64,000 bases of DNA from Mucilaginibacter conchicola. Its GTDB lineage: Bacteria; Bacteroidota; Bacteroidia; Sphingobacteriales; Sphingobacteriaceae. Of the stretch, positions 33,454-42,912 are shown piece after piece. The notes below the pieces were generated by a model. The model was not told where the DNA came from. It did no database searches and worked only from the letters and a program-made list of their open reading frames with translations. The DNA is taken from NCBI RefSeq assembly GCF_003432115.1, contig NZ_QWDC01000001.1, forward strand, positions 1,979,420 through 2,043,419, in the 5' to 3' direction. Each line of letters starts with the position of its first letter. The first letter of the stretch is position 1. Made by a program: the position numbers and the translations under genes.

Positions 33454-34926
33454 TTATACGTTTTCGTAGTCAGCCATATCCACGCTGTCATACTTGGTTA
33501 ACGACTCTTTGTAGTACTGAACTTCTGCCGGCTCTAAGTGACCCTCTTTAATTTGTTTCATCTTAGCTTGCTCTGATGCTGTTTTCAGCAATAGTTTCAC
33601 CTCGGCAATAGCTACTGAAGGTAATACACGGATGAACAACAGGAACAGGGTGAAGAATACACCGATTGATCCGATGAACACGCCTACATCAACCCAGGTT
33701 GGGTAGAACATAGCCCAGCTTGATGGGATGTAGTCGCGGTGTAACGAGGTTACGATGATCACGAAACGCTCAAACCACATACCGATGTTCACTACAATTG
33801 AAAGTGCCCATGAGAATGGAATGTTTCTGCGCAGTTTGCTTGACCAGAAAAGCTGCGGAGAAATTACGTTACAGCTCATCATGCTCCAGTATGCCCACCA
33901 GTATGGCCCGGTTGCACGGTTAATGAAAGCGTATTGTTCGTATTCTACACCAGAGTACCAAGCAATAAAGAACTCGGTGATGTAAGCCACACCCACAATT
34001 GAACCTGTTAATAAGATGATCTTATTCATTGATTCGATGTGGAACATGGTGATGTAGTTCTCTAAACCCAATACTTTACGGGTTACCAATAACAGGGTTT
34101 GCACCATGGCGAAACCTGAGAAGATAGCACCCGCAACGAAATATGGAGGGAAGATGGTAGTGTGCCATCCCGGTTCCAATGATGTAGCAAAGTCAAATGA
34201 TACGATGGTGTGTACCGAAAGTACCAGTGGAGTTGAGATACCTGCCAGGATAAGTGACACGGTCTCGAAACGCTGCCATGTTTTTAATGAACCTGTCCAT
34301 CCAAATGAAAGGATAGAGTAGATACGGCGGCGTAAGCCTTTAGCGCGATCGCGGATAGAAGCGATATCTGGCAACAAACCAGTGTACCAGAATAATAATG
34401 ATACAGAGAAGTAAGTTGAGATCGCAAACACGTCCATCATCAGCGCCGAGTTCCAGTTTACCCAAAGTGAGCCGTACTGGTTTGGCAGTGGTAATGTGAA
34501 GTAAGCTAACCAAGGGCGGCCCATGTGAGCTACAATGTATGTAGCGGCACAAATTACCGCGAAGATGGTCATTGCCTCTGCCGAGCGGTTGATGGAGTTA
34601 CGCCAGTTTTGGCTAAATACCAAGAGTACCGCAGAGATCAGCGTACCGGCGTGACCGATACCTACCCACCATACGAAACCGGTGATATCCCATGCCCAGC
34701 CTACAGTTTTATTTAAACCCCACTCGCCCAAACCATACCAAAAGGTTAAGCTGATGGATACTACCCATAACATAGCGCCTAATGCAGATACGATGAAGCC
34801 GATCCACCAGGCCTTGTTTGGTTTATTTTCTACAGGTAACAAAATTTCGTTAGTGATGCGGGCATAGGTCATGTCCTTGCCTGTCATTAACGGTTCCCTG
34901 ATTATCGATTCATGATGATGAGCCAT
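33454..34926 (-). CDS. actC: Alternative complex III quinol-binding subunit ActC (NrfD family)
   Basis: A 490-residue NrfD/PsrC-like membrane protein of about ten helices that offers the quinol site next to the iron-sulfur subunit. Motifs: WWVGIGHAGTLISAVL (~85-100), VHTIVSFDFATSLEPGWHTTIFPPYFVAGAI (~250-280, given as one conserved block in the family, here cited by its ends VHTIVSFD and PPYFVAGA) and CNVISPQLFWS. It lies 27 bp after actB and 2 bp before actD. Confidence 0.94.
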   Translation of the reverse strand: MAHHHESIIREPLMTGKDMTYARITNEILLPVENKPNKAWWIGFIVSALGAMLWVVSISLTFWYGLGEWGLNKTVGWAWDITGFVWWVGIGHAGTLISAVLLVFSQNWRNSINRSAEAMTIFAVICAATYIVAHMGRPWLAYFTLPLPNQYGSLWVNWNSALMMDVFAISTYFSVSLLFWYTGLLPDIASIRDRAKGLRRRIYSILSFGWTGSLKTWQRFETVSLILAGISTPLVLSVHTIVSFDFATSLEPGWHTTIFPPYFVAGAIFSGFAMVQTLLLVTRKVLGLENYITMFHIESMNKIILLTGSIVGVAYITEFFIAWYSGVEYEQYAFINRATGPYWWAYWSMMSCNVISPQLFWSSKLRRNIPFSWALSIVVNIGMWFERFVIIVTSLHRDYIPSSWAMFYPTWVDVGVFIGSIGVFFTLFLLFIRVLPSVAIAEVKLLLKTASEQAKMKQIKEGHLEPAEVQYYKESLTKYDSVDMADYENV

Positions 34927-34953
34927 ATTTTGTTATATATCTCGTTGTAAAAA

Positions 34954-37900
34954 TTAAGCCAATGATTCAGTTCCTGTGTTTCTTACTTTCACCTGGTAAC
35001 CAATGCCCGGTTGTACGTTAAGCTCTTCAAGTACGTAGTAAGTTCTTTCGCTTTGCAGTGCTTTGTACACTTCAGAGTTTTTATCGTTACGGTTACCGAA
35101 GATGATAGCGTTTGCAGAGCAGGTTTGCTGACAAGCCATTTTGATCTCGCCATCTTGCAGAGGGCGTTTTTCCATTTTAGCTTTCAGTTTACCGGCTTGT
35201 ATACGTTGTACACACATTGAACATTTCTCCATTACACCACGGAAACGGGTAGTAACGTCTGGGTTTAACACCAGTTGAGTATGCTCGTTGTTCAGGTAGT
35301 TATCAAAACGTGAGTCGTTCCAGTAGTTGAACCAGTTGAAACGACGTACTTTGTACGGACAGTTGTTTGCACAGTAACGTGTACCAACACAACGGTTGTA
35401 AGCCATCTGGTTTAAACCTTCTGATGAGTGTACAGTTGCTAATACCGGACATACGGTCTCACACGGAGCGTGGTCACAGTGCTGGCAAAGCATTGGTTGG
35501 TGAACTACGGTTACATTGCTGAAATCTTCCAGTTTGGCAATTTCTTTCTCTTTAGTAACCATACCTGTGCGCTCGTCTGCTTCAGCTTCGCCATTTTTGT
35601 CAAAGCTGTAGTAACGGTCAATACGGATCCAGTGCATCTCGCGGCGGCGACCAACTTCTTCTTTACCCACAACAGGTACGTTGTTCTCAGCGCTACAAGC
35701 AACCACACAAGCACCACAACCGGTACAAGCGTTAAGGTCAATAGCCATTACCCAGTCATAAACAGGGCGAGCGTGGATGTGGTCGTTATTGGTATTTTCC
35801 CAAAGATCGTATTTCTTGTGTTCGCCCTCTTCTTCGCCTTTACCAGCCTCAGGGTTCTTTTTGTACTCAGCGAAAGTAGTTTCGCGGATAACGTTACGGC
35901 CCTCGTAAGAGTGGTGGGTTTGGGTTTGAGAAAGCGGGAAAGTATCACCTGTAGATTCTATAGTAGCTTGTGCAATAGTTTGGAACGTACCGTTTAAGAA
36001 GCTATAGAAAGGGAATGCATTTTTACCTACACCATCACCTACTTTACCTGCAGCTGTACGGCCGTAACCAACAGCGATAGATATCGTATCAGGAGCCTGG
36101 CCCGGTTGCTCAAGAACCGGAAGCTCAACGGTGTAACCGTTTGCAGTAACTTTAACTACACCAAACTCATCTAAACCTAATTTCTTAGCATCAGATGGTG
36201 CCATGGCCACAAAGTTATCCCAGGTAACTTTTGATACCGGATCTGGCAACTCTTGTAACCAAGGGTTGTTTGAACGTTTACCATCGCGCATTGCGTTGTT
36301 CTGGTAAACCTGTAATTCAACTTTTTTACCAGCTAAGCTTACACCTTCGCCCAGTTTAGCGCTTTGGCTGAAAATGGTTTGTGCAACGGCGTTAAGATCA
36401 AGGCTGAAGTTATAAGTACCGGCTGCAACTGGTGCTGCTTTAACAAAACCTGTTTGCAGCAAAGTTTCCCAGCCAGCCTGGCCAGATAGGCCACCAATAG
36501 CCAATAATTTTGTATTCCAGTTGTTACGTACGTAGGTGTAGTAATCTTTAGCTGTGTTATCGCTCCATACCAAAAGGCTTGTTTCTGCCTGGCGGGTATT
36601 GTAAACCGGGTTAATAGCCGGTTGGATTACAGTGTAATAACCTTCAATAGCGCTGTCATCACCCCATGACTCAAGGTAATGGTGGTTTGGAGCAACTACG
36701 TTACAAAGTGCAGCAGTTTCATCAGCGTGGTCAGAGAAAGATACTTTTAAACGTACTTTTTTCAATGCACCAGCAACAGCAGCTGTTGAATGGTAGTCAT
36801 AAGCAGGGTTAGCATCCAGGAAGATAGCTGCACCTACATTACCACCTTTTGCAGCAGCAATAAATTCAACAATATCGCTATCGTTACCGGCGTACTGGCG
36901 AGATGGGTTATCCAAATCAATAGTAGTGCCGTAGCTACCCAATAATGAGTTGATAGCATTAACCAAAACCTGTGTAGCTACATCGTTTGAACCGCAAACA
37001 ACCAGTGCGCGGCCTTTAGCTGCTTTCAGTTCGTTTGCCGCAATTTTAATAGCTGTATCAGCTTTTGTATTGCTTAACTTTTTAGAACCCGGTAAAGTAG
37101 TACCGCTGATAGCGTTGTACAGGTTTACCAACGCAGGGCCTTCTTCTGAAGGTTTGATGGCTATACGCGCATCAGCGTTGGTACCGGTCATGCTCATACC
37201 GCTTTCGAACTGGATGTGACGTGACATCTTTTTCTCTTCAAGCGATTTTAAATTTCTGTTTGATACGTACTGGCGGGTAAACTCCTCGCCAGAGATCCAT
37301 GTACCAAGGAAATCAGCACCGAAGCTTACAATTACATCAGCCTTATCAAAGTTGTAGTGTGGCAATACGGCTTTACCAAAGCTGTTTTGGTTAGCTTTGA
37401 TGATACCGGTATATGATACTGCATCGTACGTTACGTGTTTTGCAGTAGGGTATTTTGTGATGAAATCAGCAATTACAGCCTGGGTTGAAGGGCTTGATTT
37501 GGTTGCTGTTACAATGCTGATGGTTTTACCTGCTGCTACAACTGCTGCAAGTTCGCTTTTTACAAAAGCATCCACTTGTGCCCAACCACTGGTTGAACCG
37601 TTAAGCATTGGGTCCTGCACGCGGTTAGTATCATACAGGTCAAGTACTGATGCCTGGCCCTGTGCACTTAAACCACCTTTTGAAAGCAGGTCATTAGGGT
37701 TACCTTCTACTTTAATAGGGCGGCCTTCGCGGGTTTTAACCAATATGGCGTTACCTTCAAAAGTTGAGGTATAGTAGTTAGCTACACCCGGGGTAACCTC
37801 TTCAGGTTTTACCAGGTAAGGGATTGATTTGTGTACAGGTACTTTTTGGCAAGCTGCTAAAGTAACGGCACCCACACCAAAGCCTAAAGCTTTTAAGAAA

Positions 37901-38052
37901 TCGCGGCGAGGGGTTTTTGCTGATAAGCCACCACCGCTAAGCACTTCCTCGATAGGAATTGGCTCAGCAAATTCGTGTTTATTTTTCTCAACAAATTCTG
38001 GTGTTCTGTTTAGTTCTTCTAAACCTTTCCAGTATTTTTTATTGCTATCCAT
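34954..38052 (-). CDS. actB: Alternative complex III iron-sulfur subunit ActB (TAT-variant molybdopterin-oxidoreductase-like)
   Basis: A 1032-residue fusion. The N-terminus has an internal twin-arginine signal (PRRDFLKALGFGVGA, Arg49-Arg50). The first ~700 residues resemble molybdopterin oxidoreductases; in known ActB proteins this half lacks the cofactor. The C-terminal third is a ferredoxin-like domain with CTGCGACVVAC, CQHCDHAPCETVC, CVGTRYCANNC and CSMC...ACQQTC, enough for three [4Fe-4S] and one [3Fe-4S] cluster. It passes electrons from quinol to the ActA and ActE hemes. Confidence 0.95.
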   Translation of the reverse strand: MDSNKKYWKGLEELNRTPEFVEKNKHEFAEPIPIEEVLSGGGLSAKTPRRDFLKALGFGVGAVTLAACQKVPVHKSIPYLVKPEEVTPGVANYYTSTFEGNAILVKTREGRPIKVEGNPNDLLSKGGLSAQGQASVLDLYDTNRVQDPMLNGSTSGWAQVDAFVKSELAAVVAAGKTISIVTATKSSPSTQAVIADFITKYPTAKHVTYDAVSYTGIIKANQNSFGKAVLPHYNFDKADVIVSFGADFLGTWISGEEFTRQYVSNRNLKSLEEKKMSRHIQFESGMSMTGTNADARIAIKPSEEGPALVNLYNAISGTTLPGSKKLSNTKADTAIKIAANELKAAKGRALVVCGSNDVATQVLVNAINSLLGSYGTTIDLDNPSRQYAGNDSDIVEFIAAAKGGNVGAAIFLDANPAYDYHSTAAVAGALKKVRLKVSFSDHADETAALCNVVAPNHHYLESWGDDSAIEGYYTVIQPAINPVYNTRQAETSLLVWSDNTAKDYYTYVRNNWNTKLLAIGGLSGQAGWETLLQTGFVKAAPVAAGTYNFSLDLNAVAQTIFSQSAKLGEGVSLAGKKVELQVYQNNAMRDGKRSNNPWLQELPDPVSKVTWDNFVAMAPSDAKKLGLDEFGVVKVTANGYTVELPVLEQPGQAPDTISIAVGYGRTAAGKVGDGVGKNAFPFYSFLNGTFQTIAQATIESTGDTFPLSQTQTHHSYEGRNVIRETTFAEYKKNPEAGKGEEEGEHKKYDLWENTNNDHIHARPVYDWVMAIDLNACTGCGACVVACSAENNVPVVGKEEVGRRREMHWIRIDRYYSFDKNGEAEADERTGMVTKEKEIAKLEDFSNVTVVHQPMLCQHCDHAPCETVCPVLATVHSSEGLNQMAYNRCVGTRYCANNCPYKVRRFNWFNYWNDSRFDNYLNNEHTQLVLNPDVTTRFRGVMEKCSMCVQRIQAGKLKAKMEKRPLQDGEIKMACQQTCSANAIIFGNRNDKNSEVYKALQSERTYYVLEELNVQPGIGYQVKVRNTGTESLA

Positions 38053-38091
38053 TTAAGTTATATAAACTGTAATGTACGTTCTTGATAAATA

Positions 38092-39360
38092 TTAATAGTG
38101 ACACTTAGCACACTCAATACCACCTAATACTGCGGCAGTAACTTTCTCGCCTTTCTTGATCTTATCATGAGCAGCAAGTATGCTATCGTAGTAAGCATTG
38201 CCTTTACCGTTAACTTCGGTACGCTTGTGGCACTGGATACACCATTTCATGGTTAGTGGAGAGTATTGGTAAACCTCTTTCATCTCCTGAACCTGACCGT
38301 GACAAGTTTGGCATTTGATGCCACCAACTTTAACGTGTTGTGAGTGGTTAAAGTAAGCCAGATCCGGCAGGTTGTGTATACGCACCCATTGGATAGGCTT
38401 AGCTTTAGTGCTATCGTATTTAGCTGTATTTGGATCATAACCCAATGCGTCATAGATCTTGTGGATCTCAGCAGATTCGGTTTTAACTGATTTGTGACAG
38501 TTCATACAGATGTTCAATGACGGGATCGAAGCATTTTTACCTTTAAACGCAGCCACGTGACAGTACTGACACTCGATTTTCATTACACCGGCGTGTAACT
38601 CATGCGAGTATTTGATAGGTTGTACCGGTTGGTATCCCTGGTGAACGTTGGTGTTCCACAAGGTTACCCATTGCCAGCTACCCATTGCTATGGTACCGCA
38701 AACTACTATAAAGAATACCAGTTTTTTATTCTTGATTATCTTTTTGAAGATAGCAGTACGGTCGGCTTTTGCTTTCTCTTCTTCCTCATCCTCTTCTACC
38801 AAAGCAACACCACCTTTGTTAAGCAATAAACGCTCAAGAGTGCCAATAACTTTGTTTAAAACAAGGATAACGATGAATGCGATAACAATTACGCCGATCA
38901 AACCCCAAACTACAACTGAGCTTGGGCCTTTGTCTTCTGTAGCGGTATCACCACCTGCAGGCTTAGGAGCTTCTTGGATCTTTTTCCATTCGGTGCGTAC
39001 GTAAGTAATAACGTTGCTTACGTCTGCATCGCTAAGGTCTTCAAACGAGGTCATCGGTGTACCGTTAAATTCGTTGAAGATCTTAACTGCTTTCGGATTT
39101 TTAGCCGCAACAAGAGCCTGGCTATTTTGAACCCACTTGATCAGGTAAGCGTCGTCAGTTTCTTCTGTAAGCTGCGGACCTAAGGCCGGGCCGGTCATAC
39201 GGGTCTCAATTTTGTGACACGCCGTACATTTGGCTTTAAAAATAGCTTCACCTTTTGCAGCGTCTGCCTGCGCGTGGGCATTAAACCCTGCAGCAACCAA
39301 ACCGGCTACCAGTAAAACCGACCTTGAAAACTGTTTAAGAATCAATGAGATATTTCTCAT
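38092..39360 (-). CDS. actA: Alternative complex III multiheme cytochrome ActA with N-terminal cytochrome c domain
   Basis: A 422-residue protein. After a signal peptide (~1-31), a mono-heme cytochrome c domain (CTACHK ~ residue 45, ITYVRTEW) is followed by a TM helix, an acidic EEDEEEEK stretch, a second TM helix, and a cytochrome c3-like part with CQYCHV, CMNCHK, CQTCHG, CIQCHK and the C-terminal CAKCHY. That is six CxxCH sites in all, one more than the five of the core ActA. It is the first gene of the long respiratory operon. Confidence 0.94.
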   Translation of the reverse strand: MRNISLILKQFSRSVLLVAGLVAAGFNAHAQADAAKGEAIFKAKCTACHKIETRMTGPALGPQLTEETDDAYLIKWVQNSQALVAAKNPKAVKIFNEFNGTPMTSFEDLSDADVSNVITYVRTEWKKIQEAPKPAGGDTATEDKGPSSVVVWGLIGVIVIAFIVILVLNKVIGTLERLLLNKGGVALVEEDEEEEKAKADRTAIFKKIIKNKKLVFFIVVCGTIAMGSWQWVTLWNTNVHQGYQPVQPIKYSHELHAGVMKIECQYCHVAAFKGKNASIPSLNICMNCHKSVKTESAEIHKIYDALGYDPNTAKYDSTKAKPIQWVRIHNLPDLAYFNHSQHVKVGGIKCQTCHGQVQEMKEVYQYSPLTMKWCIQCHKRTEVNGKGNAYYDSILAAHDKIKKGEKVTAAVLGGIECAKCHY

Positions 39361-39441
39361 AAAGTGTATTTATGCTAAATAATTTTTATTTTAAGTGTTA
39401 AACCGTAGTTGTGATGTATGTTTTAGCCACTTTTTCAGGCA

Positions 39442-39474
39442 CAAAAGTATAACTTTATATACTATCGCTGACAA
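39442..39474 (-). promoter_or_regulatory. Putative promoter of the act-cox operon
   Basis: On the minus strand TACTTTTG occupies 39449-39442, and TTG at 39474-39472 lies 22 bp upstream. The expected start is about 75 nt before the actA ATG at 39360. Motif match only. Confidence 0.45.
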
Positions 39475-39778
39475 TTTAATGACAGCAATATTTAATTTAT
39501 AATCGTTCTAAATTGAACTGAAAACCCCTTAAAATTTGCGTAAATGGCTTTTTTAATATCTCCCTGATTTTTAATCAGAAAAATGGGTGTTGCCACTCAT
39601 TTTAACAACTCAGATATTATTTTATCATCTGTAAAGCGAGTACTCATACTGCTAATAATCTCATCCCGGTATACTCATCGCCCAATAACCAACTACCTGA
39701 GGTTATTGTTTTGCACAATTAATCGCCTATTCTACGGCTTCAACAGTTGGATTTAGTAATTAGAAAAAATTTAATGGT

Positions 39779-39794
39779 CACGTAAAATTACGTG
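39779..39794. promoter_or_regulatory. Palindrome upstream of the lipoprotein toxin candidate
   Basis: CACGTAA-AA-TTACGTG, perfect 7-bp arms with a 2-base centre, 37 bp before the ATG at 39831. Its size and place fit an operator for a dimeric regulator; no regulator gene lies next to it. Confidence 0.4.
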
Positions 39795-39830
39795 GTTTAT
39801 TAACTCCCGCTTTTAATCTTATTACATCCT

Positions 39831-42044
39831 ATGAGCCTAAACCAACTTAAGCACCGCTACCGGTCTTTTGCAAGTATGATTCTTTTATCTGCTGCCTGCG
39901 CCTTTATTTATAGTTGCCGGAAAGACACGCAGCAACAAACCCAACAAACAATTTCAGAGAACATTGCAGCAAAAGTTAATGTTGAAGAACTACAGAAAGC
40001 TTACACCGCAGCAACCAAAAGCAATTTAACCACCAACGGGACATCGGGCAATAAATGGTATAACCTTATCCATAATTATGAGGTGGACTGGAATAACTAT
40101 ACTGTGCAAAAAAGGCGCGATAGCAGTATCATCGCCGAGTTCCCGGTTAAAGATGATGCCGAAGTGTATAGCTTAAAAGCAGATAGTGGTAAAACACCGC
40201 CGCTTGCTAATAAAACCAATGTGGTATTTATAAAATATAAGGATGGCCGCATGCTCAGCTTTTTTGCCAAGGTGATAGAAGATCTGTCATTTAAGGATAG
40301 CCAGTCGGTAATTGATCAGCTACATTACAACAATATACCTGGCAGCTTTAGCGGTGCCATTTTTTATTACACCCTAAGCGGGCAATTTATTAATGGCGAA
40401 AGCTTTCTACTGGGCGTACGTACCGGAGATATTAGCTTTACCGAGAGCGGCACCCGCCCGCCGGCGGTGAACAGCATGGGTACACATAACGTGAGTGTAT
40501 GTACTACTACTACTTTAATTAAGTGGACCTGCTGGAAACAGCCTCAGGACGACGGGACATTTTTATACAAAGACTGCACACAAACCATTGTCGGCTCTAT
40601 TACAACCTGTTCAAGTGATACCGGTACCGGCGTGGGCGGAGACCAGGGTGGCAGCGGCGGTGGCGGTACGCCAAAGCCTTGCGGTCCCACTACTCCGCCA
40701 TCACCTATTACCAATGTTGAATCGATCTCAAATGGGCGTAGAACTGTGCAAAATGTTCCACCGCCGCCGGTGGGTGGTGGTGATGGCGGTGGTACAGGTG
40801 GTGGCACTCCTTGCCCAACTAATCCGTCAACCGGCACGCCTGATCCGAGCCCTACATTTGGACTTAATAATTCGAACGCAGTTATTCCTGATTCGAACTT
40901 CGATAATTTCTTAGACTTCCTTGATTCTAAAAACATAGAGTACACCAATCCATATAATGACATAGCCGTTATTGATGGTGTAGGCTATGCCGGCCAAATT
41001 ACCGACGTAAAGCTTCCTGATGGCAAGGTTCTCCATTATTTCAGTCCGGATGAAAGTAGAGGCCCTTTCCAAACAGGTTTTGAGTATTCATTAGGTTTAG
41101 AGAAAATTAACTCAAATATTGTTGATACTCAAAATAGTGTAAGTATTGTCGGCATTGTTGTACCGAGCGCATCATCCTATCTTGGTAATGTCACCGTTAT
41201 CTCCAAGCCTTTAACTACCGGTGGCGGAGGTGTTTCTTTAACTACTCAACAACGAAAGGCTTTAGAAACTGACGATAACAATCGTGTGCTGCAAATATTA
41301 CAGCAGGAAGATGCAAACGATGATGTTGCGGCAAGCCCATGTCATGGTACGGCCAGAAATGGCAATGTAAAATGGCCGGGCACTATTGAACACTGGCTGA
41401 TTCAATATGATTACATCGCCGAAAACCCGTTGGCGCTGAGAGAATATATAGTACCTGGCTCCAGCGGCAAACTTAATGGGAACCCAGGCTATGCTGATAT
41501 TGTAAATCCGGCCTCGGGTGAAATGTTTGAGATCAAACCGGATAATCCTTCAGGAGATGCAGCAGGAGTAGCTGAAATCGCTCTTTATGTAAACATGGCT
41601 AATGTCTCATGTCCAAGAACCGTAGGTGGTGGATGGTCCACAGGTCAGAATTATTCTGCACGCGATTTACCAGATCCTCGGAATCCTACAAAAATCATTC
41701 ATGTCAGATTGGCGAAGCCTGGAGTAATTCTTTATAGTTCAGAAACTCGCAATGGATTACCGGAGCTTACGCCTGTGATAATTCCTGAAAATTTAATAGA
41801 GAAAATAAAGAAATTATTTACGCAAATACGTTCAAATCCTAACAGCATGCAGCCACAGATAATTACGTTTGTAAGGGAAAACCCTAAAATAATTCCTTAC
41901 TTAAAAGGCACAGCGGCAGCCGTTATAATAGGTACTATTTTGGAAGATGTAGTTACAGAAGGAGCTGGCATTGCTGATGACTGGCAAAGTTTTATAATAG
42001 CTCGAGCTTTATGGCGTGTAAGCAACACTATTATTATTCTCTAA
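39831..42044 (+). CDS. Candidate polymorphic nuclease toxin, surface lipoprotein
   Basis: A 737-residue protein. The lipoprotein signal ends FIYSC (Cys29), followed by Arg-Lys-Asp, compatible with surface export. Residues ~55-215 form a beta-rich domain of a type I associate with Sphingobacteriaceae lipoproteins, and ~220-260 a Cys/Trp cluster (five cysteines). A Gly/Pro-rich linker spans ~262-345. From ~505 a compact domain carries IEHWLIQYDYI (Glu520), GYADIV (Asp556) and FEIKPD (Glu567-x-Lys569), the D...ExK layout of PD-(D/E)XK nucleases. The last ~50 residues are hydrophobic (AAAVIIGTILEDVV). The 3' half is AT-richer than the 5' half. No secretion genes are in the window; the nuclease assignment is inference. 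Confidence 0.6.
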   Translation: MSLNQLKHRYRSFASMILLSAACAFIYSCRKDTQQQTQQTISENIAAKVNVEELQKAYTAATKSNLTTNGTSGNKWYNLIHNYEVDWNNYTVQKRRDSSIIAEFPVKDDAEVYSLKADSGKTPPLANKTNVVFIKYKDGRMLSFFAKVIEDLSFKDSQSVIDQLHYNNIPGSFSGAIFYYTLSGQFINGESFLLGVRTGDISFTESGTRPPAVNSMGTHNVSVCTTTTLIKWTCWKQPQDDGTFLYKDCTQTIVGSITTCSSDTGTGVGGDQGGSGGGGTPKPCGPTTPPSPITNVESISNGRRTVQNVPPPPVGGGDGGGTGGGTPCPTNPSTGTPDPSPTFGLNNSNAVIPDSNFDNFLDFLDSKNIEYTNPYNDIAVIDGVGYAGQITDVKLPDGKVLHYFSPDESRGPFQTGFEYSLGLEKINSNIVDTQNSVSIVGIVVPSASSYLGNVTVISKPLTTGGGGVSLTTQQRKALETDDNNRVLQILQQEDANDDVAASPCHGTARNGNVKWPGTIEHWLIQYDYIAENPLALREYIVPGSSGKLNGNPGYADIVNPASGEMFEIKPDNPSGDAAGVAEIALYVNMANVSCPRTVGGGWSTGQNYSARDLPDPRNPTKIIHVRLAKPGVILYSSETRNGLPELTPVIIPENLIEKIKKLFTQIRSNPNSMQPQIITFVRENPKIIPYLKGTAAAVIIGTILEDVVTEGAGIADDWQSFIIARALWRVSNTIIIL

Positions 42045-42126
42045 CAGCTTTGATAAGATTTAACTATATTAAATTGGTTACTTAATTTTCTTGATATATA
42101 ATTTAACCTGAATAACAAATCCAGTA

Positions 42127-42867
42127 ATGAAAACACTTTTTGTCGATACTCGCTCAACCGTTGATTCATTAATGTTTGCATACAGCTTAAAGGCATCTGA
42201 AGAATTTATTAATTGCGCTGACAAACAACTAACAGACATATTTATAGAAAGAACCGGAGTTACTCCAGGAAAAAATGTATGTATATCCTTAGCAAAGCAT
42301 TATACTGGTGCCCCAATTTATACAGATTACCTAATAAAGGGCAGCAATTTCCTTGGCCGAAAATTAATGATCAACCTCTATGTAAATCATTCATGGCTCC
42401 CGATAACAATTCTTTGGAAATCAAAAACTAAGAAGGATTACAAATTGCACGATACTAATATCGATTGCGATGATATTGAATTTTGGTTTGAAGAACTGGA
42501 CGTTGCGTTGATACATAAACAGCTGTATCCAAATGTAAAGCTCCCGTTTAAATTAAAAGATCTGAGCTATGAGTTGGTAGTGACCCGTATTAACATGGAT
42601 GCTACGATAGAAATAAAATTAAAGCCTGAACATCAATCAGTAGCCGACAAAATTATCAACGAAGTTGATAGCTTTATAGCGAAGTTTAATGAAGATTCAG
42701 AAAAGAAAGATCGCAAATATGGTGTAATATATAACTGGACACCTAAAATTGAGCTGGGCAATATCGTTTTTGATATCAACCTCGGTTCAACAGGGCCATA
42801 CTTCTTTAAGAAACTATTCCCGTTTCTATCAGAATTAAATTACTTTGAAAGAATTGAATTGTGTTAA
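42127..42867 (+). CDS. Unknown 246-aa protein, candidate immunity partner
   Basis: A cytoplasmic-looking protein without signal peptide or membrane helix, acidic/lysine-rich and mixed alpha/beta in pattern. I recognise no family. It starts 82 bp after the nuclease-like lipoprotein with no promoter or terminator between, and a strong terminator follows it, so the two are likely one transcript. Its DNA is clearly richer in A+T than the genes on either side, a frequent mark of transferred immunity genes. An alternative is an unrelated cargo gene. Confidence 0.55.
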   Translation: MKTLFVDTRSTVDSLMFAYSLKASEEFINCADKQLTDIFIERTGVTPGKNVCISLAKHYTGAPIYTDYLIKGSNFLGRKLMINLYVNHSWLPITILWKSKTKKDYKLHDTNIDCDDIEFWFEELDVALIHKQLYPNVKLPFKLKDLSYELVVTRINMDATIEIKLKPEHQSVADKIINEVDSFIAKFNEDSEKKDRKYGVIYNWTPKIELGNIVFDINLGSTGPYFFKKLFPFLSELNYFERIELC

Positions 42868-42870
42868 AAA

Positions 42871-42906
42871 CAACAAAGCCCTTAAAAATTTAAGGGCTTT
42901 GTTGCG
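42871..42906. terminator. Bidirectional intrinsic terminator
   Basis: A 15-bp perfect stem (42871-42885 with 42890-42904) with a 4-base loop. It lies between the rightward candidate immunity gene and the leftward deoxyhypusine-synthase-like gene and serves both. Confidence 0.92.
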
Positions 42907-42912
42907 TTTGTA

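Larger units (their letters stand above)
39361..39830. other. Divergent AT-rich intergenic region
   Basis: 470 bases between actA (leftward) and the lipoprotein toxin candidate (rightward). It holds a leftward -7 box at 39442-39449 and a 7-bp-arm palindrome at 39779-39794. No convincing ORF or RNA gene; several short A/T-rich stretches but no periodic repeat. Confidence 0.5.

Noticed and set aside
35470..35997. Rightward ORF of 175 codons within actB
   Set aside because: It lies wholly antisense to the iron-sulfur domain of ActB, whose Cys motifs show that the minus strand codes.
34954..38052. Formate dehydrogenase or other molybdoenzyme
   Set aside because: The TAT-variant signal, fused ferredoxin domain and actA/actC neighbours identify it as ActB.
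39361..39778. Small non-coding RNA in the actA upstream gap
   Set aside because: It is AT-rich with no terminator-like hairpin and no promoter pair beyond the actA one.
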